Positions 15,968-25,916 of a DNA stretch of 64,000 nucleotides are shown in pieces. The notes beneath the pieces are model-generated. The model was not told the origin of the DNA, searched no databases, and saw nothing but the letters and a program-made list of their open reading frames with translations. Position 1 is the stretch's first letter. The number at the start of each line of letters is the position of its first letter. The position numbers and the translations under genes are program-made. This DNA is from Saprospiraceae bacterium (lineage in GTDB: Bacteria; Bacteroidota; Bacteroidia; Chitinophagales; Saprospiraceae), in NCBI GenBank assembly GCA_016709995.1, contig JADJLQ010000001.1:1956001-2020000 (forward strand). The letters are read 5' to 3'.

Positions 15968-16795
15968 TTGTTGAAAATAATACTCTTCATATTACTGACC
16001 GTGCCCTGGGGAGTCATCCGACATGGCATAGATAAGTCAAAAAGTTTAGCCCTGGCAGCACAGCCAGAATTTGCCTGCGTAGGCATGTTTACCCAGGATA
16101 GAAGAATAAAAGGGAGTTGTGTCCTCATTCATCCACGAATGGCTTTGACTGCTGCGCATACGCTGGACAAAACGCATGATCGTAGTCCTTTGTATGTAGA
16201 ATTTGGTTCGACTGAAATATTGATCGACTCCTTTAGTATACATCCTTTGTACCGCCAGAACAAAGATGCTGATCTGGCCATACTATATTTGTCCTCCTCC
16301 AAATCTGATCTGCAACTACCCAAATTGAACCGTTCAAAAAAGGAAATCGGGCAGATAGGTACCTCGGTTGGTTATGGAAATTTTAGCGTAGCCAATAATC
16401 CCAAAGACATCGTCGAATCAGGTCGTCTAAAGTCTGCAGGCAATAACATGATTGATTCCTTGGCGGGAAGACTGTTGCCAAACGGACTATCACCTCACGT
16501 TTATGCCGACTTTGATTCTCCTGACGGGCCTGATTTTAATCGAAGCGGCAGTGCAGTGTGCCTTGACATGGAGTATGGGTTGGATGGAGGAGACAGTGGT
16601 GGAGGTATGTTCTATAAAATTAAAGGTAATGCAGTATTGGCTGGTATCAATGCTATTCAAAACAAACATATCGCTGATATCATTAGGACCAGGTCGTTTT
16701 ATGGCAGTTCGAGCCAGTGGGTCCGGGTCTCTGTTTTTAGAAAATGGATTAAGCAACAAATAAAGCAATATGAGAAATTTAATCGTACCATTTAG
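15968..16795 (+). CDS. secreted trypsin-like (S1) serine protease
   Basis: The catalytic triad is readable: His in MALTAAHTLD, Asp in KDADLAILYLS and Ser in LDGGDSGGGMF. The N-terminal segment after the TTG at 15968 is a signal peptide (LLKIILFILLTVPWG), so the start is placed there, 17 bp after the lipoprotein stop. The open frame runs further upstream inside that gene, which is not expected to be coding. No ATG is available, so start 15968 or 15971 (TTG) is inferred. The end overlaps the next gene by 26 bp. The mature enzyme of about 240 residues is a compact S1 peptidase in the periplasm or outside. The PDZ domain of the DegP type is absent. Confidence 0.8.
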   Translation: MLKIILFILLTVPWGVIRHGIDKSKSLALAAQPEFACVGMFTQDRRIKGSCVLIHPRMALTAAHTLDKTHDRSPLYVEFGSTEILIDSFSIHPLYRQNKDADLAILYLSSSKSDLQLPKLNRSKKEIGQIGTSVGYGNFSVANNPKDIVESGRLKSAGNNMIDSLAGRLLPNGLSPHVYADFDSPDGPDFNRSGSAVCLDMEYGLDGGDSGGGMFYKIKGNAVLAGINAIQNKHIADIIRTRSFYGSSSQWVRVSVFRKWIKQQIKQYEKFNRTI

Positions 16796-18452
16796 ATCAC
16801 ACCTATTAGCCAGTTGTTTGATCCTGTCAGTCCTGATGTGCCTGCTGGGCATTCAATGTCATGAGCAGCCCGGACCTCAAACGATAATCATTCATGCTAA
16901 CACCTGGTCTGACGGAGTTATTCAGCCTTTTGATGCTGTTGCCATAGATCAAGGCGCCATCACAGCTACAGGCACTACGGAGGAACTATTAAAAACCAAG
17001 GGTACCAAAACCACCATCATCGATGCCGGGCAACAATTCCTATGTCCGGGTTTTACAGATGCTCATGTGCACTTTCTCTCCGGAGGGTACAATCTCTCGG
17101 CTGTACAGTTGAGGGAGGCGGCTTCCAGGGAGATTTTTATCAAAACCATCAAAGAGTATGCACTTACTTTGCCTAAAGGTGAATGGATCCTGGGCGGTGA
17201 CTGGAATCATGAAAACTGGGGAGGTCAACTTCCTGAACGGTGGTGGATAGACTCGATCACTCCTGACCATCCGGTGGCTATCAATCGACTGGACGGCCAT
17301 ATGATCCTCTGTAATTCATTGGCCCTGAAGCTTGCAGGAGTAGATGATGCTGTCCAAAACATTGCTGGTGGCGATATCCCAAGAAACAATAAGCAGCAGA
17401 TCATAGGAATCTTCAAGGACAATGCGATGGATCTGATCTCGATCAAAATCCCACCTTCTTCTGAAGCTACGGATGACCGATCACTCAAGGCAGCGATGGA
17501 CTATGTATCCTCCCATGGTGTGACCAGTGTACACCATATGGGTACATTCGATGACTTAAAAGTTTTTATGCGCAATCAGAGCTCTTTGACCACAAGGATC
17601 TATGCAGCTACCCCCTTGTCTCAATGGCGCGAGCTTAAAATATTTATGGACAAAAATGGCCGGGGCAATATGATGTTGCAGTGGGGTATGCTTAAAGGAT
17701 TTATGGATGGCTCTTTAGGTTCTCATACAGCCGCTATGTATCAGGACTTTACAGACAAACCAGGAGACAGAGGATTTTTGATCAACCCCCTGGACTCCAT
17801 GCAGCGATGGATCCTCCAATCCGATGCTGCTGAACTAAGAGTGGCGGTACATGCCATCGGCGATCAAGCCATCGGCGACTTGCTCAATATATTCGATACT
17901 ACCATATCAGTCAATGGGGAAAAAGATCGCCGGTTCAGAATAGAACATTTTCAACACCCTACCATGGACCAAATAGAGCATATGCATCGCTCAAAGGTGA
18001 TCGCGAGCATGCAACCTTACCATTCAATTGATGATGGCTGTTGGGCTGAAAAAGTGATCGGACCGGAACGAATCAAATCAACTTATGCATTTAAATCAGT
18101 CTCTGATCTTAAGGTCAGCCTTGCATTTGGCAGTGATTGGTCTGTCGCACCTGCCATACCCATACTGGGGATTGATGCCGCAGTCAATCGAGAGACTTTG
18201 GATGGAAAAAATAAAGGAGGTTGGGTACCCGAACAAAAAATTTCAGTCAATCAGGCACTCCGGGCATATACCGAGGGAGGAGCCTATGCGGCTTTCAGAG
18301 AAAAAGAACTTGGCAGCATCAAAGAAGGGTACCTTGCTGACCTGGTTTTGTTGGACCAGGACATCACGACCATAGATCCTTTTAAGATCAAACAAACGCA
18401 GGTGCTCTGGACGATGCTAGGAGGCAAGATCGTTTACTCCCGAATAAAATGA
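16770..18452 (+). CDS. YtcJ-like amidohydrolase lipoprotein
   Basis: A 560-residue amidohydrolase-3 family protein. The signal peptide ends in a lipobox (VLMCLLGIQC). The metal-binding HVH lies in CPGFTDAHVHFLSGG (about residues 92-106). Further family motifs are GGDWNHENWGG, DGSLGSHTAAMY, AVHAIGDQA (metal His), IEHFQHP and the late metal Asp in LAFGSDWSVAP. YtcJ relatives hydrolyse N-substituted formamides or other amides; the substrate is unknown. It overlaps the S1 protease by 26 bp, so it is part of the operon begun at 15052. Membrane anchoring near a secreted protease suggests a scavenging function, which is inference. Confidence 0.88.
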   Translation: MRNLIVPFRSHLLASCLILSVLMCLLGIQCHEQPGPQTIIIHANTWSDGVIQPFDAVAIDQGAITATGTTEELLKTKGTKTTIIDAGQQFLCPGFTDAHVHFLSGGYNLSAVQLREAASREIFIKTIKEYALTLPKGEWILGGDWNHENWGGQLPERWWIDSITPDHPVAINRLDGHMILCNSLALKLAGVDDAVQNIAGGDIPRNNKQQIIGIFKDNAMDLISIKIPPSSEATDDRSLKAAMDYVSSHGVTSVHHMGTFDDLKVFMRNQSSLTTRIYAATPLSQWRELKIFMDKNGRGNMMLQWGMLKGFMDGSLGSHTAAMYQDFTDKPGDRGFLINPLDSMQRWILQSDAAELRVAVHAIGDQAIGDLLNIFDTTISVNGEKDRRFRIEHFQHPTMDQIEHMHRSKVIASMQPYHSIDDGCWAEKVIGPERIKSTYAFKSVSDLKVSLAFGSDWSVAPAIPILGIDAAVNRETLDGKNKGGWVPEQKISVNQALRAYTEGGAYAAFREKELGSIKEGYLADLVLLDQDITTIDPFKIKQTQVLWTMLGGKIVYSRIK

Positions 18453-18497
18453 AAGGTTAATAGACGATGGGATATCCCGCATAAATAAAATAGCTTA

Positions 18498-18505
18498 TAC
18501 ATTTG
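18498..18505 (+). promoter_or_regulatory. TAnnTTTG promoter box of the DUF4056 gene
   Basis: TACATTTG matches the Bacteroidota -7 consensus. It ends only 8 bases before the first ATG of the DUF4056 gene, so the transcript would have almost no leader. No -33 TTG element is evident at the usual spacing. Confidence 0.5.
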
Positions 18506-18513
18506 CAGGTTCC

Positions 18514-19605
18514 ATGATGAAGTTTAAATTAATTTTTTCGGCATTGTGCCTGGCTGCACTCACCAATCTTCATGCCAGGCCATTAAATTTAGCAGACAAA
18601 AGATTGCAGGAAGCACCACCAAGAATTATCCGTACGTGTTGCTCCTTTGGAGTCGATTTGAAAGTAGCCGCTATCCCCTTTATTCGATACAATGACATTA
18701 CCGGCCGGGACTTGATAGGACCTCACACCTTTCTTGGCAGCAAACATGAAGGCAATGGGATTATATACACACATAAAGGTGGGTTCGTAGACATCGGCCA
18801 TCTCAGGGATCAGGCGGATTGGACCGCTTATATCTATGACCTGATCGTAAAAAATAAAAAATCAGGCAATTCACTGATCGTAACCCGTCTCGGATATGAA
18901 GGCGGCCAAAAAATATTAAAAATCTTTGCTCCCGATAATTTAACGGAACAGGACCTGATCAAACTCTCCGGTCGTGTAGCCTATGATCTGTCTGTATGGC
19001 ACGAAATCGGCACCTGGAATGGCACCTCCCTCATACCGATGGTGCCGGAGCGTTACTCTGCTTTTTCCGTAGAGGATGGATATTCTAATTTATTGGGCAT
19101 TCGGCTGGGCATTGAAGCTTTAAATAGTGATTTGCCCTTTGAAGAAGCAATGACCAAACTGATTAATGAAACCCTCGACCAACTACAGGCACTTCCTCTA
19201 CGGAGTCAAACTTATGACGCCATGATGGAAGTAGAAGGCAATTGGTGGTCTAACAGAGTAAAACTACCTAGCGGCAAAGTCATCAAAAAAAGACAATTTG
19301 AATTATACCCCTGCGTAGCGCCAAGTCTATTAAATGAAGATTTGGGGCAAACTGATGTCGCTTCTATATGCCTTCCAGAATTGACAGCACAAGGAGACCC
19401 TAATCAATATTATCGCCTCGAGATCCAACACAATGGCAAGTTCCCTATCAAAGAAATATTCCCAGGAGGTAAAAAATTCATTACTCAAAAAGATTTTCCT
19501 CTTTTGATTCAGTATGCTGCAAATGAGAGCATTACAAAGTATGATACCCTCGTATATAAAGAGGCAAAGACAAAGAATAAAGATAACAGAAGGCCCAAAA
19601 TCTAA
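18514..19605 (+). CDS. DUF4056 family secreted protein
   Basis: A 363-residue protein with a signal peptide (KLIFSALCLAALTNLHA; start at 18514 or at the next Met). The mature part has the pattern PPRIIRTCCSFGVDL, followed by EGNGIIYTHKGGFVDIGHLR and DQADWTAYIYDL, which are the hallmarks of DUF4056. A VWHEIGTW motif near residue 165 and many conserved His residues suggest metal binding. The molecular role of the family is not established. The following gene begins 3 bp after its stop, suggesting cotranscription. Confidence 0.8.
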   Translation: MMKFKLIFSALCLAALTNLHARPLNLADKRLQEAPPRIIRTCCSFGVDLKVAAIPFIRYNDITGRDLIGPHTFLGSKHEGNGIIYTHKGGFVDIGHLRDQADWTAYIYDLIVKNKKSGNSLIVTRLGYEGGQKILKIFAPDNLTEQDLIKLSGRVAYDLSVWHEIGTWNGTSLIPMVPERYSAFSVEDGYSNLLGIRLGIEALNSDLPFEEAMTKLINETLDQLQALPLRSQTYDAMMEVEGNWWSNRVKLPSGKVIKKRQFELYPCVAPSLLNEDLGQTDVASICLPELTAQGDPNQYYRLEIQHNGKFPIKEIFPGGKKFITQKDFPLLIQYAANESITKYDTLVYKEAKTKNKDNRRPKI

Positions 19606-19607
19606 AT

Positions 19608-19910
19608 ATGATTTTCATAACCCAGCTGATTTACCTCCAGCCGGGAGGAGAGGAAAGTTATAATGAATTTGAGGCTATGGTGCTTCCGCTATTACCTGAT
19701 TATGGCGGCCAAATCATGCTCCGTCTCAGACCTGATAAAAACTCGGTCATCGAACAAAACATGGATACTCCATACGAAATTCATCTGATCTCATTCGAAT
19801 CGCAAGAAGGCCTGGACAGTTATATACAGGATGATATTCGCCAAAAATATCTTCCTTTAAAAGAAAAATCCATTGCAAGCACTGTATTGTACCAGGGTGT
19901 AAAAAAGTAA
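19608..19910 (+). CDS. small dimeric alpha/beta-barrel (DUF1330-like) protein
   Basis: A 100-residue cytoplasmic protein with the layout of a ferredoxin-like dimeric barrel: strand IFITQLIYLQPG, helix EESYNEFEAMVLPLLPDYGG, strand QIMLRLRP, then YEIHLISFESQEGLDSYIQD. Related families include DUF1330 and monooxygenase-like proteins; I cannot place it more precisely. It lies 3 bp downstream of the DUF4056 gene, so the two are probably cotranscribed. It converges with the giant repeat protein, with a 13-bp gap. Confidence 0.65.
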   Translation: MIFITQLIYLQPGGEESYNEFEAMVLPLLPDYGGQIMLRLRPDKNSVIEQNMDTPYEIHLISFESQEGLDSYIQDDIRQKYLPLKEKSIASTVLYQGVKK

Positions 19911-19922
19911 CCCCTCCAGGGC

Positions 19923-22900
19923 TTATCTTACCAGGGTAATATCGCCATATTTCGTCTTTACCCGACCATCCACAGTCTCATACAAAACTTTGTAGACATA
20001 GACTGCTCCGGGTGCATCTGACCCTTTAAATTTTCCATCCCAGACTGGAATGCCATTAGATAAGGGTAAGTTTTTGAGGTCGATCATGGCATTTCCCCAG
20101 CGATCGTAAATTGAAAATCTTAGAACATTAAATACCTGGGGCGAAGGAAATATATTGAGATTGAGATTGGGTTCAAGGGCACTGTTCAAACTAAAAATAT
20201 TAGGCACATAAAACTCGACCTCCGGATCGACATAGATGCGCAAAGTATCTCTTGCCGTACACCCGTTGACATCACTTGCCTCCAGGACATAGAGCGTAGT
20301 GACTAAAGGCTGTGTGACCGGTGTAAGGCAATCGGTACAACTGAGATAGTTTTGAGTAATCCAAGTCAATTTAGTGATCGTAAAATTGGCATTGATTGGG
20401 ATCTGCGCTATATCTCCTAATTTGATCACACGGTCAGGTCCAAGGTCCAGCCTGCCTCCGGTATTGAGTGGGCTAAAAGCGATGGGAAAGGCAGCCACAC
20501 AACCGGCTGCTGATTTGATCAATAAATTAAATGTATCACTCGGAGGATTGTTGATACGCAAGGGCAAAGCCGTTATCGGAGTAAAAGCTACCGCCGGAGA
20601 AAGTGCATAGGTGTATGCACCTGTTCCTCCTGTGATGGTCCTGATCAAAACCGATTTGCCGGACCCGGCAGTACACCCGGCAGATTCCAGGGTCAGACCT
20701 GCTTGAATATCGTCATACCGGATATCATAATAAACGATGCTGTCACAACCATTAGATGCCATATGGGTGTAACTCACTGTATCTCTCAGATGTCCGGCGT
20801 CAAACCGGAGTCCATCGATGACCACCGATTCACCGGCGCAAAGTGTATCTCTCACCATCCTGATTACCGGACCCAATAATTCAAGGTCAACGCTGATCAC
20901 ACTGTCACACCCGTTGGCAGAGGCATTGGGTAACCTTATAACCCCAGTCAGATTGTTTTTATCGAATATGGTGTTGCCTACTGTTATAAAATCATCTTCG
21001 CAAATAGAGCTTCGGATGAGTGAAAGTACATCCCTGGTAAATGTCACCACCACCCACCTGATCGTATCACAAGTGCCAATAGCAGCGGGAGGTATCGTAT
21101 CGGATCCTGAAGGGTTATTGACCGTGTACCGCTTACCATGAATTTGAATTACATCATTTTCGCAAGCATTGAGGCGAACAGTATCTCTGATGGAGGTGCA
21201 CGCACATTGATCTATCATATCCCAATGAAGGGTATCACAGCCATTTCTATGACTCACTGAGGCTTGATGCCGGGTGCCAAAAGGTATGGCCGGGGATATA
21301 TATAAAGAATCTTGCAGGGTTCCTCCTCCGGACAGTATGACTAACGGGTCATTGTGATTGGGATTATGAATGCGCACCCGATATTGATAAGTTTGGGTAC
21401 CAAAATCACATACTGATACTGTATCTATGGTATTGATATACTGGACAGCTCTGAAAGTGAGGGTACCCGCCATACTGGTGATCTGCATTTTGCATCCGGT
21501 AGCATCGACGATACTGTCAATCGTTATGGAGTCACCGATCAATCCAAAAGAGGCAGAAAGGGTAAAATTGGCTGCCCCGGACTGAAAAGTACTGGACCTG
21601 CCCCCGGCATAAGAATAATGAACTGTATATGGAGTATTATTTGTGGTGATCTGCATCCTGATATTAAATTGACGCTGACTGGGCGGTGCACACTCGACTG
21701 CTTTGTCATTGAGGATGATGACTGAGCCTTGCCCGACTTGGATGATGGTAGAATCGAAATAAACACAGGAGTCTCTGGTAGTCAAGGTATATCTGATGGT
21801 GTGATTACCCGGTCCAGCCAGGGAAGGATCAAACATATCGCCTACGATGCCTGGTCCAGACCATTTTCTTTGAAGGCCGATAGTATCTCCAGGCACCGGG
21901 TTGACAAAAGCTACCAAAGGTTTAGGCCCATCTCCACTGCAAAAAGGGGCTTCATCCACGATCGTCACAGTGATAGGCTCACAAGCATTGGTCCGGCACA
22001 CCAGGCTGGCGGCAGTGCCATTGGCACAGGGTACAGCACCCAGGGGAGTGACCCTGACACCTACTTGCTGACCTAATGTAAGGTTATTAAAAATCATCGC
22101 ATAAGGAGACCTGACGCCGGTAGGACCTGCCAGCAGTTCGATACCATAGTCCATCGCCTGAGGGGTGGCATCCCATTTAAACACGATTTTGTCCGGTCCT
22201 GCATCGCAGGTCAGGTTTCGAAGAGGTGTTAATTTAGGGACCACTTGAATGAACTGAGTCTGAGTTTGACCGACACAGCCCACGGCGGTAGCAGAGAGGG
22301 TTATTTGGTAGTCGCCGGTGTCAAGCTTGATTTGTTGTGTTGGCAGATTTGTAAACGTTGGCAGCGTAGCTGATCCGGGTCCAGCCAAATTCCAACTATA
22401 CCTTGTGGCAGCGTTTTTCTTGCCGGTATGTATGAGATCAATCGGTACATCCGGACAAGTGATATAGGCAGAAAGCGTAAAAGCAGAAGTGATGCTATCC
22501 TGAATAGTTATGGATACCGATTGCTCCGCTGGACAGACAGACGAAGACTGATAGAGGTACAATTGGCTGGTTTTCTGAATGGTGTCACCAGGTTGGTAAG
22601 CTCTCCCCTGTCCGTCGCGCTGATCATAGTATAATGGTGTACTTAGATTAGATCCTGATGGGTTGGGGAGGATAAATGATTCGCAAGCAGTAATATTTGG
22701 GATGCCTTCGATCGTAGGTTTGGGAAGTATCGTGATCTTAAAAGGTTTTTCATCCCAACACCCATTAAGACTGCCATCCCAGGCATATAGTTGGATAGTC
22801 TGATCGATGATGGTTCGTCCATCGCCAAAATAGTCCGGACCTATATCTCCAGGCATATTATGATAATGCTCTCCACCTGATAAATTGGTTCCATTGATTT

Positions 22901-25733
22901 TTGGCAGCAAAAATTCGCCACACAAGGTCGTATCCCTGATACCAGTTATATGAGGAGCAGGAGTCACAGTGACTTCTATGGTCTCTTCATCAAAACAGGC
23001 TGCTGTGCCCACATAGCGAAATAGTGACGACGAAGATTTGATGAAGTCACCAGGTTTGAATGAAGCTCCTAAACCTCCTGCCTGGAAAAAATATTTCATA
23101 GTGGGATTGGCTGTATCTGCAGGCAAAAGCACTGAGTCACAACCAAACACATTAGCCATCGCCGACAATGAAGGTGCGCCAAGTACATTGACTTCTATCG
23201 TGTCCTGGGTGCATCGATTGGATAAGTCCAGAAGGTACAATCTGGTACTTTGTGAAAGAGTCTGTCCCACTTGATATCGGGTACCTGCCCCATTGGCCTG
23301 GGTAAAATAAAAGGTGCTGTCCGGGTTATAACCTGTACCACTGATAACTGGCAAACCAACCGATGCACAATTAGTCAAATCAGCATTATTTTGAAATACC
23401 GGGCCTGGAGTGATCAATATTTGAAAACCCTGCTCTGCAGCACATATAGGAGAAGCCTGGTAAGCATACAACCTAAGCGATTGTGTAATCACCTGGCCAA
23501 TAGTATATTTATTACCTTGACCATTGGGTTGGTCATAGAATGCTACCGTAGGGATATTCTGACCCGTAGGAGCAGGTAGTATATAACTATTGCAGACAGA
23601 GATATCTGTGATAGGATCAATCAGTGGCTTGGGTAAGATTGTGACTGTAAATTGTTTTTCATCCTTACAATTATAACTATTCACATCAAATGCATATACC
23701 AGTTTTGACGAAGTTAGTATGCCGGTACCTTGATCTGAATAAGGAGCACCCTGTCCACCTTGAAACAAATAGTAAGATTGCCGACCTGTAAGGTTTTTGC
23801 CCTGAATAGGACGCAAAACAAAATCTCCGCAGACAGTTGTATCCCTTAAGTCATTGAGTTCCGGAGGCAATTCGATATCAATAGTGATTTTTTTTTGGTC
23901 AAAACAAACTGAATCTCCGATGAATTTATACAAAACAGTATCGCTACTGACTTTTTCTCCAGCCAACAAAAAATTTCCCTGACCACCGGACAAAAAATAA
24001 TACCTGGCATTAGGACTCAGGGTATCTTTTGGTAAAACAAATTCTGAGCATCCTCCAAAACCAACCAACCTATCCAGTCGCGGAGGAGGATTCAATGAAA
24101 CCTGGATCGTATCCTGCGCGGTGCAGGCACTGCTCACATCATATATATAGAGTGTAGTGGTTTGCCCGATTTTATTCCCTGGCCGATATCGGATGCCCGA
24201 TCCACGGGTACCTGTAAAATAAAAGGTTGAATCCCGATTAAATCCTGAACCGCCAATCACAGGCAGCTGGATGGAGTCACAACTACCCAAATCAGCATTG
24301 CCGGCATACAAAGCCCCTGTAGCAAATGTGACCCTGAAAGTATCTTCATCAAAACAATGGCCGAATTCGTCATAAGCATAATAAAGACCGCCTGTGGTGA
24401 TCATAGATCCGATTAATAATTGCTGACCGGATTTTGAAGGAAGGGTATAATATGATTTCAATCCGGTGGTGTTGGTTCCGGTGATTGGCGGCAGGCTAAA
24501 AGTATTGCCACAAGCTATGGTTGTGTCTTTAGGATTGTTGATGGTTGGGCCTGCATTAAATACTATGTCCAATCTGATTTCATCCTCACAGCCATTTGAA
24601 GATTTGTCATAAGCGTACAATACTTTATTGGTACGTATAGTATCACCAGAGGAATAACCAGTGCCACGCCCTTGCGTCAAGGTCCAATATTTTTGATTTC
24701 CTGTTAGATTATTACCAGTGATCGCAGGCAAAATATAATATCCACATGCCTGATCTATCCTCTGAAGGTTTCTATCGATCTGTGGACCAGGATTGATTCT
24801 AACAGTATATGTTTGTTCTATCTGAGTTGCAGCAGGGTTGCAACTATTAAAATCATTGGCATATAGTACGATAGAGTCAAACAAAATGGTTCCAATTGGA
24901 TACTCCGTTCCTTGTCTGCCAGGCTGGGTAAAATAACTGGCGTTTCCTGTAAAAATATCTGACATCTCAGGAAGTTCATGACCAACTGCTTTGCAGGTCA
25001 AAGGAGAAAGTTTTGGAGTTATGAATTTGGGTTTGTCACAGGGGAGCGAAACAGGAACACAACCATCAGTACCTTCGTAAATTATTCTTGAATTATTTTG
25101 TATCGATATAAAGGCTCCAATTTCATCAATTACTTTATTTATTTCATATATAAATCCAAAAGTCTTAGAACCAATTTTTATCTCAACATTCCTATTACAA
25201 TTTACACTGCAACTCATAAAATTTTGAAATAAGGCAGTTGCATTTCGACTTGTTCCAACTATAACAAAAATATTCGATTGTGGGGCCCCCGGCTTGCATA
25301 AATCACCATTTAAATTTACCCTCAAAGCTCCTGGTATTGGATCTCTATCAATAAAAGCTATTACCACACTGTTTGGAGGTATTACACCGAAATAAGGGCT
25401 TTTATATGGGTCAACAAATAACTTTGGATTACAGTTAGAAATTTTCGCATTTAGAGCATCTAGAAAGGCTTGAGTGGGACCTTGGAACGAATTCATTGAA
25501 ATTGTGGTCGAACTACTAGGAACAGTTACCGAAATGGATGGGGAGGAACTTCCAATATTAAAAGATTGACTTCCAGTTATAAATTGAAAAAATTCTCCTT
25601 GAATTTCTTGCGTACCACAAGCATTGATCTGCAACCTAACCACCATTGGATCCTGCCCCCAAACCTTCTCTCCCTTCACGAGGCAGGCCATCACCACTAT
25701 CATTAACAATAATCTCCTCATGAATTTTAACAA
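19923..25733 (-). CDS. giant secreted repeat protein with T9SS type B (CHU_C) sorting domain
   Basis: A 1936-residue protein with a signal peptide (LLLMIVVMACLVKGEKVWGQ). After an N-terminal domain of about 240 residues come eleven modules of about 76 residues. Each starts with a Cys-x3-LP motif (such as CGYYILP, CDSIQLP, CGEFLLP) and includes a xxYY...GxG...Y..G..I.....LYaYd...C pattern. The C-terminal third has further disulfide-rich domains and an Ig-like segment, ending with the CHU_C gliding-motility-associated domain (FYVPNIFSLNS, YDRWGNAMIDL, DAPGAVYVYKVLYE). T9SS type B cargo is secreted across the outer membrane. Modules 4-7 and 8-11 are a duplicated four-module block. An adhesion or surface-layer role is likely but unproven. 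It is a single-gene unit; the next gene is divergent. Confidence 0.93.
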   Translation of the reverse strand: MLKFMRRLLLMIVVMACLVKGEKVWGQDPMVVRLQINACGTQEIQGEFFQFITGSQSFNIGSSSPSISVTVPSSSTTISMNSFQGPTQAFLDALNAKISNCNPKLFVDPYKSPYFGVIPPNSVVIAFIDRDPIPGALRVNLNGDLCKPGAPQSNIFVIVGTSRNATALFQNFMSCSVNCNRNVEIKIGSKTFGFIYEINKVIDEIGAFISIQNNSRIIYEGTDGCVPVSLPCDKPKFITPKLSPLTCKAVGHELPEMSDIFTGNASYFTQPGRQGTEYPIGTILFDSIVLYANDFNSCNPAATQIEQTYTVRINPGPQIDRNLQRIDQACGYYILPAITGNNLTGNQKYWTLTQGRGTGYSSGDTIRTNKVLYAYDKSSNGCEDEIRLDIVFNAGPTINNPKDTTIACGNTFSLPPITGTNTTGLKSYYTLPSKSGQQLLIGSMITTGGLYYAYDEFGHCFDEDTFRVTFATGALYAGNADLGSCDSIQLPVIGGSGFNRDSTFYFTGTRGSGIRYRPGNKIGQTTTLYIYDVSSACTAQDTIQVSLNPPPRLDRLVGFGGCSEFVLPKDTLSPNARYYFLSGGQGNFLLAGEKVSSDTVLYKFIGDSVCFDQKKITIDIELPPELNDLRDTTVCGDFVLRPIQGKNLTGRQSYYLFQGGQGAPYSDQGTGILTSSKLVYAFDVNSYNCKDEKQFTVTILPKPLIDPITDISVCNSYILPAPTGQNIPTVAFYDQPNGQGNKYTIGQVITQSLRLYAYQASPICAAEQGFQILITPGPVFQNNADLTNCASVGLPVISGTGYNPDSTFYFTQANGAGTRYQVGQTLSQSTRLYLLDLSNRCTQDTIEVNVLGAPSLSAMANVFGCDSVLLPADTANPTMKYFFQAGGLGASFKPGDFIKSSSSLFRYVGTAACFDEETIEVTVTPAPHITGIRDTTLCGEFLLPKINGTNLSGGEHYHNMPGDIGPDYFGDGRTIIDQTIQLYAWDGSLNGCWDEKPFKITILPKPTIEGIPNITACESFILPNPSGSNLSTPLYYDQRDGQGRAYQPGDTIQKTSQLYLYQSSSVCPAEQSVSITIQDSITSAFTLSAYITCPDVPIDLIHTGKKNAATRYSWNLAGPGSATLPTFTNLPTQQIKLDTGDYQITLSATAVGCVGQTQTQFIQVVPKLTPLRNLTCDAGPDKIVFKWDATPQAMDYGIELLAGPTGVRSPYAMIFNNLTLGQQVGVRVTPLGAVPCANGTAASLVCRTNACEPITVTIVDEAPFCSGDGPKPLVAFVNPVPGDTIGLQRKWSGPGIVGDMFDPSLAGPGNHTIRYTLTTRDSCVYFDSTIIQVGQGSVIILNDKAVECAPPSQRQFNIRMQITTNNTPYTVHYSYAGGRSSTFQSGAANFTLSASFGLIGDSITIDSIVDATGCKMQITSMAGTLTFRAVQYINTIDTVSVCDFGTQTYQYRVRIHNPNHNDPLVILSGGGTLQDSLYISPAIPFGTRHQASVSHRNGCDTLHWDMIDQCACTSIRDTVRLNACENDVIQIHGKRYTVNNPSGSDTIPPAAIGTCDTIRWVVVTFTRDVLSLIRSSICEDDFITVGNTIFDKNNLTGVIRLPNASANGCDSVISVDLELLGPVIRMVRDTLCAGESVVIDGLRFDAGHLRDTVSYTHMASNGCDSIVYYDIRYDDIQAGLTLESAGCTAGSGKSVLIRTITGGTGAYTYALSPAVAFTPITALPLRINNPPSDTFNLLIKSAAGCVAAFPIAFSPLNTGGRLDLGPDRVIKLGDIAQIPINANFTITKLTWITQNYLSCTDCLTPVTQPLVTTLYVLEASDVNGCTARDTLRIYVDPEVEFYVPNIFSLNSALEPNLNLNIFPSPQVFNVLRFSIYDRWGNAMIDLKNLPLSNGIPVWDGKFKGSDAPGAVYVYKVLYETVDGRVKTKYGDITLVR
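22476..24300 (-). repeat. two copies of a 912-bp (304-residue) four-module block
   Basis: Modules 4-7 of the giant protein (about 23388-24300) and modules 8-11 (about 22476-23388) correspond in order. Anchor sequences ATCAGCATT at 24291-24299 and 23379-23387 are exactly 912 bp apart and in frame. Matching pairs include NADLGSC/NADLTNC, SFILPNPSG-type/SYILPAPTG and ICAAEQ/VCPAEQ. Overall protein identity is roughly 40-45% by eye. Confidence 0.8.
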
Positions 25734-25916
25734 GGTCCAAAATTATACATATTGCACCAAACCATTATATATCCTATGCGGTTTAAGGTTTTTATTAATG
25801 AGATTTTAACAGGATCTGTCATATCCGGCAGAAAAAAATGAGGTGTAAGGAATAAGAGATAACACATAAGTTAATTAACATTATCTGAGAATGTAAGATA
25901 TTCAGTACCAATTTTC

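Noticed and set aside
20374..23579. Plus-strand open frames opposite the giant repeat protein
   Set aside because: The repeat modules on the minus strand explain the sequence; these frames repeat only because the gene is repetitive.
22476..24300. Periodic repeats that could be taken for a CRISPR-like array
   Set aside because: The period is 912 bp for blocks and about 228 bp for modules, diverged and in frame within a protein-coding gene.
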